This document shows positions 1 through 9,565 of a DNA stretch of 64,000 bases, in pieces. This DNA comes from Pseudomonas triticifolii (GTDB lineage: Bacteria > Pseudomonadota > Gammaproteobacteria > Pseudomonadales > Pseudomonadaceae). The notes beneath the pieces were generated by a model that saw only the letters and a program-made list of their open reading frames with translations, ran no database searches and was not told where the DNA came from. The position numbers and the translations under genes were made by a program. Every line of letters starts with the position of its first letter. The stretch's first letter is position 1. The stretch is from NCBI RefSeq assembly GCF_014358015.1, contig NZ_JACONV010000003.1:248001-312000 (forward strand), read 5' to 3'.

Positions 1-1
1 C

Positions 2-595
2 TTAACGGTTTTCCAGACTGGCAGCACGGGCGTAAGGCAGCGCACTTTCAGTGCCCTTCAACGCAGCTTCCTGAGCATGTTGACGCAGGTAGCCTGGCAG
101 ACGCTTGTCGCCCTCGCCAGCCTGGCCCTGCAATACACCATTGGCCATAGGGCCTGGTGCCTGCTCGGCGCTCTCGGTGTAACCAGCCAGTACGGCCGGA
201 CCTTTGACCTGTGGAACAGTCAGGCTGGCAGGCTGTTGGGTCTGCTGCGCCAATTGCGTACCGGTGATTTCGTCCTGGTTGTACAGACGAACACCAGCCA
301 GAACAGCAACGGTTACAGAAGCGGCGACGGCCAGACGACCCAGCGAACGCCACGGACCGCGGGCTACTTTAAGAGGACTGACTTCATCGGCGATTGCGGC
401 AGATACAGCTGCCGAGATGTCCAGATGAGGCATCAGCAATTCTTTGTGCATGGCTGCACGGGCAATCTGATAACGCGACCAAGTGGCACGCGTATCTGCA
501 TCGTCAATGGCATTCAATACCCGACGCAATTCCAATTCGTCCGCTTCGTTGTCCATCACTGCGGACAGCGATTCCTGCAGGGCTTCACGACTCAT
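2..595 (-). CDS. mucA: Anti-sigma factor MucA
   Basis: This is the inner-membrane anti-sigma factor that holds AlgU inactive until envelope-stress proteolysis. The protein is 197 residues, close to the usual 194. The first ~80 residues form the cytoplasmic sigma-binding part, opening MSREALQESLSAVMDNEAD. A single membrane segment lies at about residues 86-104, followed by a periplasmic tail. The stop codon is at 2-4, so the gene is complete although it touches the window edge. It starts 33 bases after the algU stop, so the two are co-transcribed. The partner mucB is expected just outside the window. No frameshift of the kind that gives mucoid mutants is visible. Confidence 0.95.
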   Translation of the reverse strand: MSREALQESLSAVMDNEADELELRRVLNAIDDADTRATWSRYQIARAAMHKELLMPHLDISAAVSAAIADEVSPLKVARGPWRSLGRLAVAASVTVAVLAGVRLYNQDEITGTQLAQQTQQPASLTVPQVKGPAVLAGYTESAEQAPGPMANGVLQGQAGEGDKRLPGYLRQHAQEAALKGTESALPYARAASLENR

Positions 596-628
596 GGCGG
601 GTTCCTCTCTTGGGCTATCGCCGCTGTC

Positions 629-1210
629 TCAGGATTCCTGCAACAACGGCTGCAGGGCTTTATCGATGGCTTCCCGAGCGCGAAAGATGCGAGAGCGCAC
701 GGTACCAACAGGACATTGCATGACGCTCGCAATGTCTTCGTAACTCAGACCATCGAATTCACGTAAAGTTAGTGCAGTACGCAAATCTTCCGGGAGAAGC
801 TGGATGGTCCGATGGACAGTACCCTCGATCTCATCCCTCAACAATGCACGCTCCGGCGACTCGATGTCCTTGAGGCCATGATCGCCATCGTAGAACTCCG
901 CGTCCTCAGACCTCACATCGCTATCAGGTGGCCGCCGACCGCGCGACACCAAATAGTTTTTCGCCGTGTTGATGGCGATACGGTACAGCCACGTATAAAA
1001 CGCACTGTCGCCGCGAAAATTTCCGAGTGCGCGATAGGCCTTGATAAAGGCTTCCTGCGCAACGTCCTGAGCCTCATGGGTGTCGTGCACGAATCGCACG
1101 ATCAACCCGAGAATCTTGTGCTGATACTTCAGCACCAACAGATCAAATGCTCGCGTGTCACCGCGCTGAACGCGCTCGACAAGCTGCTGATCCTCTTCCT
1201 GGGTTAGCAT
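629..1210 (-). CDS. algU: RNA polymerase sigma factor AlgU (sigma-22, RpoE family)
   Basis: This is the ECF sigma factor for envelope stress and alginate synthesis. It has 193 residues, the family length, when started at the ATG at 1210. A GAGGAG ribosome site lies just upstream. An in-frame GTG six bases earlier would add only two residues and is less well placed. Region 2 (about residues 40-80, QDVAQEAFIKAYRALGNF and TWLYRIAINTAKNYL) and the region 4 helix-turn-helix (about 150-180, LSYEDIASVMQCPVGTVRSR) are intact. It is followed by mucA, and an AlgU-type promoter lies 59-86 bases upstream, in keeping with autoregulation. Confidence 0.97.
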   Translation of the reverse strand: MLTQEEDQQLVERVQRGDTRAFDLLVLKYQHKILGLIVRFVHDTHEAQDVAQEAFIKAYRALGNFRGDSAFYTWLYRIAINTAKNYLVSRGRRPPDSDVRSEDAEFYDGDHGLKDIESPERALLRDEIEGTVHRTIQLLPEDLRTALTLREFDGLSYEDIASVMQCPVGTVRSRIFRAREAIDKALQPLLQES

Positions 1211-1268
1211 GAACACTCCTCATTGAGCTTAAAGGAGCGTTGCAACTGATATTGTTCAGGCTCGCAAA

Positions 1269-1296
1269 CATAGACTCGGGCTTTGCGCAAAAGTTC
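1269..1296 (-). promoter_or_regulatory. AlgU-dependent promoter of algU
   Basis: Read on the minus strand, GAACTT (1291-1296) is followed after exactly 16 bases by TCTATG (1269-1274). This matches the AlgU/RpoE consensus GAACTT-N16/17-TCtga. It lies 59 bases upstream of the algU start and so would give autoregulation, as known for algU in other pseudomonads. Confidence 0.8.
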
Positions 1297-1707
1297 TCCC
1301 CCTTCAAGCAAGTTTCCTGCAGACAGTCATTCGGCCTGCACGAAAAACGCAGCGCGACACGGTCGACTGCGTGAATAGTCTTGTCGTCGGTGCGCAGTCG
1401 ATGATCACTTATCGAACCCTGCGCAAGCCAACGCTGTTCCTTTATAGGCAACCTGCTATTGAGCCCGGATCCCTCTGAAAAGTTCCATGAGCACAAATGC
1501 AGGCGTTAACCTCGATCTGCACGCTCCGCTTCCCCTTCGTGGCGCCTGGGGCGCTTGAACAAGAAAATCCGGAGCAAAAGCGTATGCATGTTGGCAAGGA
1601 CTGAAGCACAATCCTTGTTTACCGTGGTTCCACAATGCCATGAGGCGCGGCTATTGTGCCGATCCCCTAAAACTTATACTAGTGGCCGCTAGAGGCAGAA
1701 TTTACAG
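1297..1707. other. Intergenic region between algU and nadB
   Basis: This is a divergent spacer of about 410 bases. It carries a possible nadB promoter near its right end: TTGTGC at 1654-1659 and TATACT at 1675-1680 with a short 15-base spacer. AGAGG at 1691-1695 precedes the nadB ATG. Short open frames here have no ribosome site and no recognisable protein signature. Confidence 0.4.
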
Positions 1708-3324
1708 ATGAGCCAACATTTTCAGCATGACGTATTGGTGATCGGCAGCGGCGCAGCGGGCTTGAGCCTGGCGCTGACTCTGCCCGAACATCTGCGCATC
1801 GCGGTCCTGAGCAAGGGCGATCTGTCCAACGGCTCGACATTCTGGGCTCAAGGCGGCGTGGCAGCAGTGCTCGACGACACAGACACGGTGCAATCCCACG
1901 TCGAGGACACCCTGAATGCCGGAGGCGGTCTCTGCGACGAAGAGGCCGTGCGCTTCACCGTCGAGCACAGCCGTGAGGCCATCCAGTGGCTGATCGATCA
2001 GGGGGTTCCGTTCACCCGTGGCGACCATGCTGACACCGAGGAAAGCGGTTTCGAGTTTCACCTGACCCGCGAAGGCGGCCACAGTCATCGCCGGATCATT
2101 CATGCCGCCGACGCCACAGGTGCCGCCATTTTCCGCACGCTGCTCGAACAGGCCAGCAAGCGACCGAACATCGAATTGCTTGAACAGCGCGCCGCCATTG
2201 ATCTGATTACCGAGCGCAGACTGGGACTGCAAGGCCAGCGCTGCCTGGGTGCCTACGTGCTCAATCGTAAAAGTGGCGAGGTCGACACCTACGCTGCCCG
2301 CTTCACGATTCTGGCGTCAGGCGGCGCGGCCAAGGTCTACCTGTACACCAGTAACCCCGATGGAGCCTGCGGCGATGGCATTGCCATGGCCTGGCGCTCC
2401 GGCTGCCGGGTGGCGAATCTGGAGTTCAATCAGTTCCACCCCACCTGCCTGTATCACCCACAGGCCAAGAGCTTTCTGATCACTGAAGCACTGCGCGGCG
2501 AAGGTGCCTACCTCAAGCTGCCGAACGGCGAGCGTTTCATGCCACGTTTCGACGAGCGGGCAGAACTGGCCCCGCGCGACATCGTGGCCCGCGCTATCGA
2601 CCACGAGATGAAGCGCCTGGGTATCGACTGCGTCTACCTGGACATCAGCCACAAACCCGAAGCCTTCATCAAGACGCACTTTCCGACGGTATACGAACGC
2701 TGTCTTGAGTTCTCCATTGACATCACCCGGCAGCCGATCCCGGTCGTTCCCGCCGCGCACTACACCTGCGGCGGCGTGATGGTCGACAGCCACGGGCGCA
2801 CTGATGTACCGGGCCTGTATGCAATAGGCGAAACCAGTTTCACGGGGTTGCACGGTGCCAATCGAATGGCCAGCAATTCATTGCTCGAATGCTTCGTCTA
2901 CGCACGCTCTGCGGCGGTGGATATCGAACAGCAACTCGGTGATATTCCGGTGCCGGGCAACCTGCCAGGCTGGGACGCCAGTCAGGTGACCGATTCCGAC
3001 GAGGACGTGATCATCGCGCACAACTGGGATGAGCTGCGACGCTTCATGTGGGACTACGTCGGTATCGTGCGCACCAACAAGCGCCTGCAACGCGCCCAGC
3101 ATCGCGTGCGACTGCTGCTGGATGAAATTGACGAGTTCTACAGCAACTACAAAGTCAGCCGCGACCTGATCGAGCTGCGCAATCTGGCGCAAGTCGCCGA
3201 ATTGATGATTCGTTCGGCAATGGAACGCAAGGAAAGCCGCGGCCTGCATTTCACGCTGGACTATCCGGATATGTTGCCCCAGGCGCTGGACACTATTCTG
3301 ATACCGCCCACCTACGCCGGCTGA
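1708..3324 (+). CDS. nadB: L-aspartate oxidase (NadB)
   Basis: This FAD enzyme oxidises L-aspartate to iminoaspartate, the first step of de novo NAD synthesis, in the cytoplasm. The 538 residues match the family. The N-terminal FAD site reads [11 protein letters not shown] (G13, G15, G18). The succinate dehydrogenase/aspartate oxidase signature is seen in the [14 protein letters not shown] stretch and in [16 protein letters not shown], followed by [15 protein letters not shown]. The placement beside algU, on the opposite strand, is the arrangement found in many gammaproteobacteria. Its 3' end overlaps the convergent ygfX-like gene by 32 bases. Confidence 0.97.
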   Translation: MSQHFQHDVLVIGSGAAGLSLALTLPEHLRIAVLSKGDLSNGSTFWAQGGVAAVLDDTDTVQSHVEDTLNAGGGLCDEEAVRFTVEHSREAIQWLIDQGVPFTRGDHADTEESGFEFHLTREGGHSHRRIIHAADATGAAIFRTLLEQASKRPNIELLEQRAAIDLITERRLGLQGQRCLGAYVLNRKSGEVDTYAARFTILASGGAAKVYLYTSNPDGACGDGIAMAWRSGCRVANLEFNQFHPTCLYHPQAKSFLITEALRGEGAYLKLPNGERFMPRFDERAELAPRDIVARAIDHEMKRLGIDCVYLDISHKPEAFIKTHFPTVYERCLEFSIDITRQPIPVVPAAHYTCGGVMVDSHGRTDVPGLYAIGETSFTGLHGANRMASNSLLECFVYARSAAVDIEQQLGDIPVPGNLPGWDASQVTDSDEDVIIAHNWDELRRFMWDYVGIVRTNKRLQRAQHRVRLLLDEIDEFYSNYKVSRDLIELRNLAQVAELMIRSAMERKESRGLHFTLDYPDMLPQALDTILIPPTYAG

Positions 3325-3757
3325 ATTTCAGGCGTACGCGCAGACGTCGGTGAACATCCGGCGTCAGCGCATCGAAGGGAATGCAGCAACTGCTCACCTG
3401 CCGCGAAGGCCGACCGGCACTGATCGTGCGAAAACGCAGAATCACGACCAGCGGCAGCGCCAGGCTGTCCTTGCATAACTGCACCGGCTGCCAGCCGCCC
3501 TGCTCGCTCCACACGCGCCAACCCTGCGGATCGCGCTGCAATCCGCTGAACGCTGTGGCACCACGGAGCAATATCGATCCAGGCAAAACCCGGATTGCAT
3601 GCACCGCACAGAGCGCAACACCGACAGCTGCCATCAGGGCTGCAATATCCAGCCAATACAGGGCAAACAGCGCCAATGCCTGAGCCGCGAGGTAGGCCGC
3701 CAGTAGCAGGCGGGAAGCCTGCCAGCGGCACTCGAAGCGATCAGTCGGGCTGTACAC
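3293..3757 (-). CDS. YgfX/CptA-family inner-membrane protein
   Basis: This is a 154-residue protein with two adjacent membrane segments (about residues 15-55), then a basic C-terminal part ending in an Arg-rich stretch. Size, topology and position after sdhE match the YgfX (CptA) family. In E. coli that family was described as the toxin partner of the SdhE/CptB neighbour; whether it is toxic here is unknown. The likely start is GTG at 3757, which lies inside the last codons of sdhE (17-base overlap), so the two should be translationally coupled. The 3' end overlaps nadB by 32 bases on the opposite strand. Confidence 0.8.
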   Translation of the reverse strand: MYSPTDRFECRWQASRLLLAAYLAAQALALFALYWLDIAALMAAVGVALCAVHAIRVLPGSILLRGATAFSGLQRDPQGWRVWSEQGGWQPVQLCKDSLALPLVVILRFRTISAGRPSRQVSSCCIPFDALTPDVHRRLRVRLKFSRRRWAVSE

Positions 3758-3995
3758 GGTCCAGGATCATGCGAACCATTCGCTGCAATTCAGCATCTTC
3801 GGACTCGGCACGCTGCATGAACCAGCCGAACATGTCCTGATCCTCGCACGTCAGCAGACGGCGATACAGATCACGGTCCACGTCGTTCAGATGTGGATAG
3901 ACCTCGCGAACGAACGGCACCAGCAGCACGTCCAGTTCAAGCATTCCGCGACGGCTGTGCCAGTAAAGGCGGTTGAGTTCAACGTCTTCGACCAT
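3741..3995 (-). CDS. sdhE: Succinate dehydrogenase flavinylation factor SdhE
   Basis: This is a small (84-residue) assembly factor needed for covalent FAD attachment to SdhA. The family signature is clear: [19 protein letters not shown] with the RGM.E.D core, then a five-helix fold including [13 protein letters not shown]. The start is ATG 3995, which has GAGGAG eight bases upstream; the longer frame from 4151 lacks such support and would extend into the divergent ygfZ promoter region. It precedes and overlaps the ygfX-like gene. Confidence 0.93.
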   Translation of the reverse strand: MVEDVELNRLYWHSRRGMLELDVLLVPFVREVYPHLNDVDRDLYRRLLTCEDQDMFGWFMQRAESEDAELQRMVRMILDRVQPD

Positions 3996-4136
3996 GGAGC
4001 GCTCCTCAAAGTAGGCGGCGAGTATACAGCCGTGAGGCGACTGAGCGAATCGCGTAATGGTCGCAGCAGTTTTCATGTAGCCGTATTCATATTCATAACT
4101 GGGCACTATGATGTGCCCCAGACTTTTCCATTTGCG

Positions 4137-5084
4137 ATGACCATGGCCCACTCAGCTTTCTTCTGCACGCTATCCCATGAGGGCGTTCTTGCCGTTCGCG
4201 GCGTGGATGCCAGCAAGTTTCTGCAGGGACAATTGACCTGCAACTTCAATTACCTGAGCGACGACCGGTCCAGCCTCGGTGCCCGTTGCACCCAGAAAGG
4301 CCGAATGCAGTCCAGCTTCCGGGTCCTGCTGGAAGGCGATGGGTGCCTGCTGGCCATGGCACTGGAACTGATAGAGCCGCAATTGCTGGACCTGCGCAAA
4401 TACGCCGTGTTCTCCAAATCGAAGCTGACCGACGAAAGTACGGCCTGGGTGCGTTTTGGCCTGCACAACGGCGACAGCGCGCTGGTCAGCCTGGGGCTCG
4501 ACCTGCCGCAGGAAACCGACTCGGTGACACGTGCCAATGATCTGATCGCGATTCGCGTGTCACCTTTGCGAGCCGAACTCTGGGCGCGCGCCGAACAGGC
4601 CGACACTGTCCAGTCACGGCTTGCCTCGCAGCTCAGTGAAGGCACGCTCAATGACTGGTTGCTCGGTCAGATCGATGCAGGCATCGGCCAGGTGTTTGCC
4701 GAAACCCGCGAGGAGTTCATCCCTCAAATGATCAACCTGCAGGCGGTGGGCGGAGTCAGCTTCAAGAAAGGCTGCTACACCGGACAGGAAATCGTTGCTC
4801 GCATGCAGTATCTGGGCAAGCTCAAGCGCAGGCTGTACCGACTGTCGATGCAGGGCAGTGAAGTTCCAGCGCCAGGGACAGCGCTGTTTTCGCCTGTGCA
4901 TGCAAGTGCTGTGGGCAATGTTGTACTTGCCGCGCGATCGGAACAAGGTATCGAGCTGCTGGCCGTCCTGCAGGCCGATGCAGCAGAAAGCACCCAGGTA
5001 CACCTGGGCGCTGCCGATGGTCCGGCGCTGCAATTGCGTGAGCTTCCCTACATTCTGGACAGCAAGCTCGAAACGCAGCGCTGA
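4137..5084 (+). CDS. ygfZ: Folate-binding protein YgfZ (tRNA-modifying, Fe-S cluster maintenance)
   Basis: This GcvT-fold protein (about 315 residues) helps maintain certain Fe-S enzymes such as MiaB. The family signature [10 protein letters not shown] is present, with the conserved Cys at about residue 213. The start is placed at ATG 4137; an ATG at 4143 is also possible, and the longer frame from 3891 would run through the divergent sdhE gene. It is divergent from sdhE, with about 140 bases shared for promoters. The pairing with sdhE is widely conserved, and both proteins serve flavin or Fe-S enzyme maturation. Confidence 0.92.
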   Translation: MTMAHSAFFCTLSHEGVLAVRGVDASKFLQGQLTCNFNYLSDDRSSLGARCTQKGRMQSSFRVLLEGDGCLLAMALELIEPQLLDLRKYAVFSKSKLTDESTAWVRFGLHNGDSALVSLGLDLPQETDSVTRANDLIAIRVSPLRAELWARAEQADTVQSRLASQLSEGTLNDWLLGQIDAGIGQVFAETREEFIPQMINLQAVGGVSFKKGCYTGQEIVARMQYLGKLKRRLYRLSMQGSEVPAPGTALFSPVHASAVGNVVLAARSEQGIELLAVLQADAAESTQVHLGAADGPALQLRELPYILDSKLETQR

Positions 5085-5134
5085 ATCGAACGAACGCTCC
5101 CACGATCCTACTGTCATTAAAGCGACCCGGCATC

Positions 5135-5155
5135 CTGGCGCTCACTGAGCGCCAG
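5135..5155. repeat. Perfect palindrome between ygfZ and the HDOD gene
   Basis: CTGGCGCTCA (5135-5144) and TGAGCGCCAG (5146-5155) form a 10-base perfect inverted repeat around one base. No T-run follows, so it may be a terminator-like hairpin of ygfZ or a dyad operator; the sequence does not decide. Confidence 0.5.
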
Positions 5156-5193
5156 AAAGACTCTGGACACCCCTAAAGGCTGCGAGACGCAAC

Positions 5194-6015
5194 ATGAGCA
5201 AGATGGCTGACGAGGTGCAGAGAAATTTGATCAAGGCCATCGACAGAGATGCCTTGTTTCTGCCAACCCTGCCCGAAGTAGCATTGAAAATTCGCCTTGC
5301 CGCTGAAGACACTGAAATCAGCATCGCCGCACTGAGCAAGGTTATCGGTAGTGATACCGCGCTGTCCGCTCGCCTCATCAAAGTGGCGAACAGTCCGTTG
5401 CTGCGACCCAATTTCGAGGTCAGCGACGTGAACACAGCGATTCTCCGTCTGGGCGTGAACTACACCTGCAATCTGGCCATCGGTCTGGTCGTGGAGCAAA
5501 TGTTCCATGCCAAGTCGGAAGTCATCGAACAGAAGATGCGCGAAATCTGGAAGCAGAGCCTGCAGGTCGCTGGAATAAGCTATTACCTGTGCCACCAGTA
5601 CACCAACCTGAAGCCGGACCAGGCCACGCTGGCCGGACTGATTCACCTGATCGGAATTTTGCCGATCCTTACGTATGCCGAAGACCACTTCGATTTGTTG
5701 GCCGACCCTGTCAGCCTCAATCATGTGATCGACAATATCCATCCCGTGATCGGCGAACGCTTGCTGCGCTCCTGGGACTTCCCGGAGCCGCTGGCCAGCG
5801 TACCGGGTAAATTCCAGGACTTCACCCGCGTATCCAGAAGCCCCGACTACATTGACCTGGTGCAGGTCGCGACGCTGCACATCCACAAGAACACGGACCA
5901 TCCTTTCAGTCAGATAGACATCGCAGATTTGCCCGCCTACAGCCAGCTGCGGCTGAGCAGGGCCAACGGCATGCTCAGCGCCGAAATGGATGACGCCAAA
6001 GACATGCTCTACTGA
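5194..6015 (+). CDS. HDOD-domain signalling protein
   Basis: A 273-residue protein made almost wholly of one HDOD domain (about residues 18-215), a relative of HD phosphohydrolases that usually lacks catalysis and acts in signalling. LPTLPEVALKIRLAAED and SARLIKVANSPLLRPNFEVSDVNTA-type segments are typical, and the domain continues through NLAIGLVVEQMF. It stands alone between ygfZ and the convergent tctE, overlapping the tctE end by 7 bases. A specific role cannot be read from the sequence. Confidence 0.85.
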   Translation: MSKMADEVQRNLIKAIDRDALFLPTLPEVALKIRLAAEDTEISIAALSKVIGSDTALSARLIKVANSPLLRPNFEVSDVNTAILRLGVNYTCNLAIGLVVEQMFHAKSEVIEQKMREIWKQSLQVAGISYYLCHQYTNLKPDQATLAGLIHLIGILPILTYAEDHFDLLADPVSLNHVIDNIHPVIGERLLRSWDFPEPLASVPGKFQDFTRVSRSPDYIDLVQVATLHIHKNTDHPFSQIDIADLPAYSQLRLSRANGMLSAEMDDAKDMLY

Positions 6016-7400
6016 GCCTGAGCCACACCAAAGCTGACCCTGACCTTCAAACCACGCTCCGCGCCGTCGTGCAAAGAGATACGTGCGAGATGCGCCCGAC
6101 AGATCTCCCCGACAATCGCCAGCCCCAGCCCTGCACCACTGCCCTGCTGACTGCGCCGGTAGAAGCGCTCGAAGACGCGCTCACGCTCGGCCTGCGGAAT
6201 ACCGGGGCCGTCGTCTTCGACTTCCAGAATGCCAGGTGCATAGACGCGCAGTACCACGTTGCCACCGGACGGCGTATGGGCCAGCGCGTTGTCGATGAGG
6301 TTGCTCAACAGCTCGTTGAGAAGCGTCGGCTCACCTTTCAGCCAGACCGGCTGATCAGCCTCCAACGCCAGTGACACGCCGCGCGAATGCGCCAGAGGTG
6401 CCATTGCCATGCCGAGCTCCCGTGCCAGCTGGCTAAGGTCCAGATGTTGTGCGCCGCCCTCGGCAATCGCTCGTGCTCCGTTTTCGATACGCGCAAGCGA
6501 CAACAACTGATTCGCCAGGTGAGTGAGACGATCGGTGCCCAGCGCTGCGGATTCGAGAGTGGTGCGCCATTGCTGCGGATCTCGCTCTCGCAAACCCAGT
6601 TCCACACGCGCTTTGAGAGCCGCCAGCGGCGTACGTAACTCATGCGCGGCATCGGCGATAAACTGCGCCTGACGCTCGAACTGCAAGCGCAGACGCTCGG
6701 TGAAATGGTTGAGCGCCCCGACCAGCGGTCGCAGCTCATGCTGCACTTCGACCATGGGCAGCGCCCGCAGATCGTCGGGCTGGCGCTCTTCGACGGCGGT
6801 GCGCAAACGCTCCAGCGGACGCAGCGCGGCACTGACCGTAAACCACACCAGCAACAAGGCTCCCCCGCCCAGCATACCCAGACGCAGCAAGGTGTCAGCC
6901 ATCAGGCTGCGGGCCATGCCCTTGCGCGCTTCCTGGGTTTCAGCCACGCGAATTTCCGCCATGCCATTCATGCCAGGGTCGGTGACGGGCTTGAGCATAC
7001 TCACGACCCGCACGTCCTGACCTTGATACATACCGTTATAGAACTTGGCGAGCGCCGGATAATCATCCGTACGCAAGGTGCCTGGCGGTGGAGAAGGCAG
7101 GTTTTCGTAGCCTGAAATCAGCTTCTGGCTGGTGTCGTTGACTTGATAATAAATCCGGCCTTCGCTGTCGTTGGCGAAGGTATCCAGCGCCACGTAAGGA
7201 ATGTCGGCGCTCAGCGTGCCATCGCGCTGAGTCAGCCCGGCGGCAATGGTTCGCGCCGAGGCCAGCAGGGTGCGGTCGTAGGCGGTATCGGCCACTTCGC
7301 GCCCGTTCCAGTAAGCGCTCATGCCGCTGGCCAGCATCAACACGACCAGCAGCAGCGCAAGGTTCCACAATAATCGCCAGCGCAGGCTGTCGTTAATCAT
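6009..7400 (-). CDS. tctE: Sensor histidine kinase, TctE-like
   Basis: This inner-membrane kinase probably senses tricarboxylates or citrate and phosphorylates the TctD-like regulator. It has 463 residues from the ATG at 7400. There are two membrane segments (about residues 12-30 and 165-185) flanking a periplasmic sensor, then a HAMP-like linker, the H-box FIADAAHELRTPLAALKA (His near residue 250), the N-box NLIDNALAHTP, and the G-boxes EDDGPGIP and GLGLAIV. The start overlaps the tctD stop by 8 bases, giving translational coupling. The system divides from tctCBA, whose expression it most likely controls. Confidence 0.88.
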   Translation of the reverse strand: MINDSLRWRLLWNLALLLVVLMLASGMSAYWNGREVADTAYDRTLLASARTIAAGLTQRDGTLSADIPYVALDTFANDSEGRIYYQVNDTSQKLISGYENLPSPPPGTLRTDDYPALAKFYNGMYQGQDVRVVSMLKPVTDPGMNGMAEIRVAETQEARKGMARSLMADTLLRLGMLGGGALLLVWFTVSAALRPLERLRTAVEERQPDDLRALPMVEVQHELRPLVGALNHFTERLRLQFERQAQFIADAAHELRTPLAALKARVELGLRERDPQQWRTTLESAALGTDRLTHLANQLLSLARIENGARAIAEGGAQHLDLSQLARELGMAMAPLAHSRGVSLALEADQPVWLKGEPTLLNELLSNLIDNALAHTPSGGNVVLRVYAPGILEVEDDGPGIPQAERERVFERFYRRSQQGSGAGLGLAIVGEICRAHLARISLHDGAERGLKVRVSFGVAQAQ

Positions 7401-8064
7401 CGCGACTTTCCAGCAGATAGCCCAGACCACGAAAGGTCACAATGGCCACGGAATGCCCGTCGAGCTTCTTGCGCAGACGGTGCACGTAGATTTCGATGGC
7501 GTCAGGGCTGGCTTCTTCGTCCAGTCCAAAAACATGTGCGGCCAGCTGCTCTTTACTCATGACCCTGCCCGGCCTTGCGATCAGCGCTTCAAGCACGGCC
7601 TGTTCGCGGGACGTCAGGGTCAGCAGTTCGTCGCCGAGCGTGAAACGCCGTGTATCCAGGTCGTACGTCAGCACACCGCAGCGTTGCTGCCGCTCGCCAC
7701 CCAGCACACTGCGGCGCAACAGCGCCTTGACCCGCGCTTCAAGCTCGGACAGTTCGAATGGCTTGGCCAGGTAGTCGTCGGCACCCAGATTCAGCCCGTG
7801 AACCCGGTCCTTGACGTCGCTGCGCGCGGTCAGCATCAACACGGGCAGATTCTTGCTGCGCGCTCGCAGGCGGGCAAGCACTTCAAAGCCATCCATGCGC
7901 GGCAGCCCGACATCCAGAATGGCGACGGCGTACTCCTCGCTGGTCAGTGCCAGATCGGCAGCGACGCCGTCGTGCAGGACGTCGACCGTCAAACCTGCGC
8001 TCTTGAGCGCCTGCGCGACACTTTCAGCCAGTTGCAGATGATCTTCCACAAGAAGAACCCGCAT
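7393..8064 (-). CDS. tctD: Response regulator, TctD-like (OmpR family)
   Basis: A 223-residue OmpR/PhoB-type regulator. The receiver domain (about 1-115) has the acidic pair after MRVLLVED, the phospho-acceptor Asp in AILDVGLPRMDG (D51) and the conserved Lys in YLAKPFE. The C-terminal winged helix (about 130-220) carries LTSREQAVLEALIARPG and the recognition helix DAIEIYVHRLRKKL. It is first in the operon with tctE. The 460-base divergent region toward tctC is where it should bind. Confidence 0.9.
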   Translation of the reverse strand: MRVLLVEDHLQLAESVAQALKSAGLTVDVLHDGVAADLALTSEEYAVAILDVGLPRMDGFEVLARLRARSKNLPVLMLTARSDVKDRVHGLNLGADDYLAKPFELSELEARVKALLRRSVLGGERQQRCGVLTYDLDTRRFTLGDELLTLTSREQAVLEALIARPGRVMSKEQLAAHVFGLDEEASPDAIEIYVHRLRKKLDGHSVAIVTFRGLGYLLESRDD

Positions 8065-8525
8065 CGCCGTCTCCTGTTTGTCGGTGTTGTCATGTTGTTA
8101 TTGAGGCGTGTGAACGCGGAGTTTACAGGCGTGCCGCCCACTGTGAAGCACTGAAACCACTCAACGCGTCTGCCCGTCGTTTTGAAAGGTACCTGAAAGG
8201 TTCGTGGTTTAGCATCGCGATACGACCCGCCAAAGGGTACGTAAACAAGGCGCCCGGATGCGTCTGAAAATAAAAACAATAAGCTGGTAAATGGAGTCAC
8301 AACATGTCCACGCCCTCTCAGGCCAGGCAGCGCATCTATTGCGCTCCACTCTCGACCGCCAAAGGTCGATCTCCCTCCACCGCGCCCTTCAAGACGTTCG
8401 ATGCAGCCTTTTGCAGCGTCGCCAGCGTTCATATGTCCGTTACGTCATCGAATGCACCTGACCGACATCGCTTGAACTGAACAGCTTTCCACATCCAAAA
8501 ACAAAAACACTTCAGGAGACTGAAC
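8065..8525. promoter_or_regulatory. Divergent tctD-tctC control region
   Basis: About 460 bases separate the tctDE operon from tctC. A TctD site is expected here, but no repeat convincing enough to name was found. A short open frame at 8304-8480 has a good ribosome site (GGAG at 8293-8296) but no protein-like signature. No porin gene such as opdH is present between the regulator and tctC, unlike in P. aeruginosa. Confidence 0.45.
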
Positions 8526-9503
8526 ATGAAATTTTCCCTGCGTCAGGTAGCCATGACCGCCGGCTGCATGCTGGTTGCCACTCAATTGCTGGCCGAGCCC
8601 AAACGCCCTGAATGCATCGCACCGGCATCGCCGGGTGGCGGTTTCGACCTGACCTGCAAGCTGGTTCAGAGCGCGTTGATCAACGAGAAAATTCTCAGCA
8701 CCCCGATGCGCGTGACCTATATGCCAGGTGGCGTGGGTGCTGTGGCGTACAACGCCGTGGTCGCTCAGCGTCCCGCCGATGCCGGTACGCTGGTGGCCTG
8801 GTCCAGCGGTTCGCTGCTCAATCTGGCGCAAGGCAAGTTCGGGCGCTTCGATGAAAACGCCGTGCGCTGGCTGGCGGCAGTCGGCACCAGCTATGGCGCC
8901 ATCGCAGTCAAGAGCGACTCGCCGTACCGTAATCTCGACGACCTGGTCAAAGCGCTCAAGGCCGATCCGAGCAAAGTGGTGATCGGGTCGGGTGGCACGG
9001 TCGGCAGCCAGGACTGGATGCAGACGGCGCTCATCGCCAAGGCCGCCGGCATCAACCCGCGTGCGCTGCGATACGTTGCCCTTGAAGGCGGAGGCGAAAT
9101 TGCCACCGCCCTGCTCGGCGGTCACATTCAGGTCGGCAGCACCGACATTTCCGACTCCATGCCACACATCCTCAGCGGCGACATGCGCCTGCTGGCCGTC
9201 TTCGCCGAGAAGCGCATCGACGAACCGGAAATGAAAGACATTCCGACCGCCAAGGAACAGGGCTACGACATCGTCTGGCCGGTGGTGCGTGGTTTCTACC
9301 TCGGGCCAAAGGTGAGCGATGAAGACTACAACTGGTGGAAAGCGTCGTTCGATAAAGTGCTGGCCTCGGAAGACTTCGCCAAATTGCGTGACCAGCGCGA
9401 GCTGTTCCCGTTTGCGATGACCGGCCAGGAGCTGGACACCTACGTCAAGAAACAGGTGGCCGACTACAAGCTGCTGGCCAAGGAATTCGGCCTGATTCAG
9501 TAA
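8526..9503 (+). CDS. tctC: Tripartite tricarboxylate transporter substrate-binding protein TctC
   Basis: This is the periplasmic binding protein that delivers tricarboxylates such as citrate to TctAB. It has 325 residues with a signal peptide (about 1-23, cleavage after LLA). The Bug/TctC fold is seen in CIAPASPGGGFDLTCKL near the N-terminus and the GSGGTVGSQDW segment lining the pocket. AGGAG precedes the start. It is the first gene of tctCBA and is divergent from tctDE. Confidence 0.93.
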   Translation: MKFSLRQVAMTAGCMLVATQLLAEPKRPECIAPASPGGGFDLTCKLVQSALINEKILSTPMRVTYMPGGVGAVAYNAVVAQRPADAGTLVAWSSGSLLNLAQGKFGRFDENAVRWLAAVGTSYGAIAVKSDSPYRNLDDLVKALKADPSKVVIGSGGTVGSQDWMQTALIAKAAGINPRALRYVALEGGGEIATALLGGHIQVGSTDISDSMPHILSGDMRLLAVFAEKRIDEPEMKDIPTAKEQGYDIVWPVVRGFYLGPKVSDEDYNWWKASFDKVLASEDFAKLRDQRELFPFAMTGQELDTYVKKQVADYKLLAKEFGLIQ

Positions 9504-9565
9504 TTGCACCCAATTGACTGACATGCAGTTGTGCCCGTACTGCGGGCGCGACTCAGGAGCTTTTC

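Noticed and set aside
5085..5110. GAACGCTCCCACGA resembling half a REP sequence after ygfZ
   Set aside because: Only about ten bases match and no palindrome partner is present.
8304..8480. 58-codon open frame with GGAG at a good distance in the tctC leader
   Set aside because: The translated sequence is Ser/Pro/Arg-rich without any membrane, signal or domain sign; a leader peptide cannot be excluded but is not supported.
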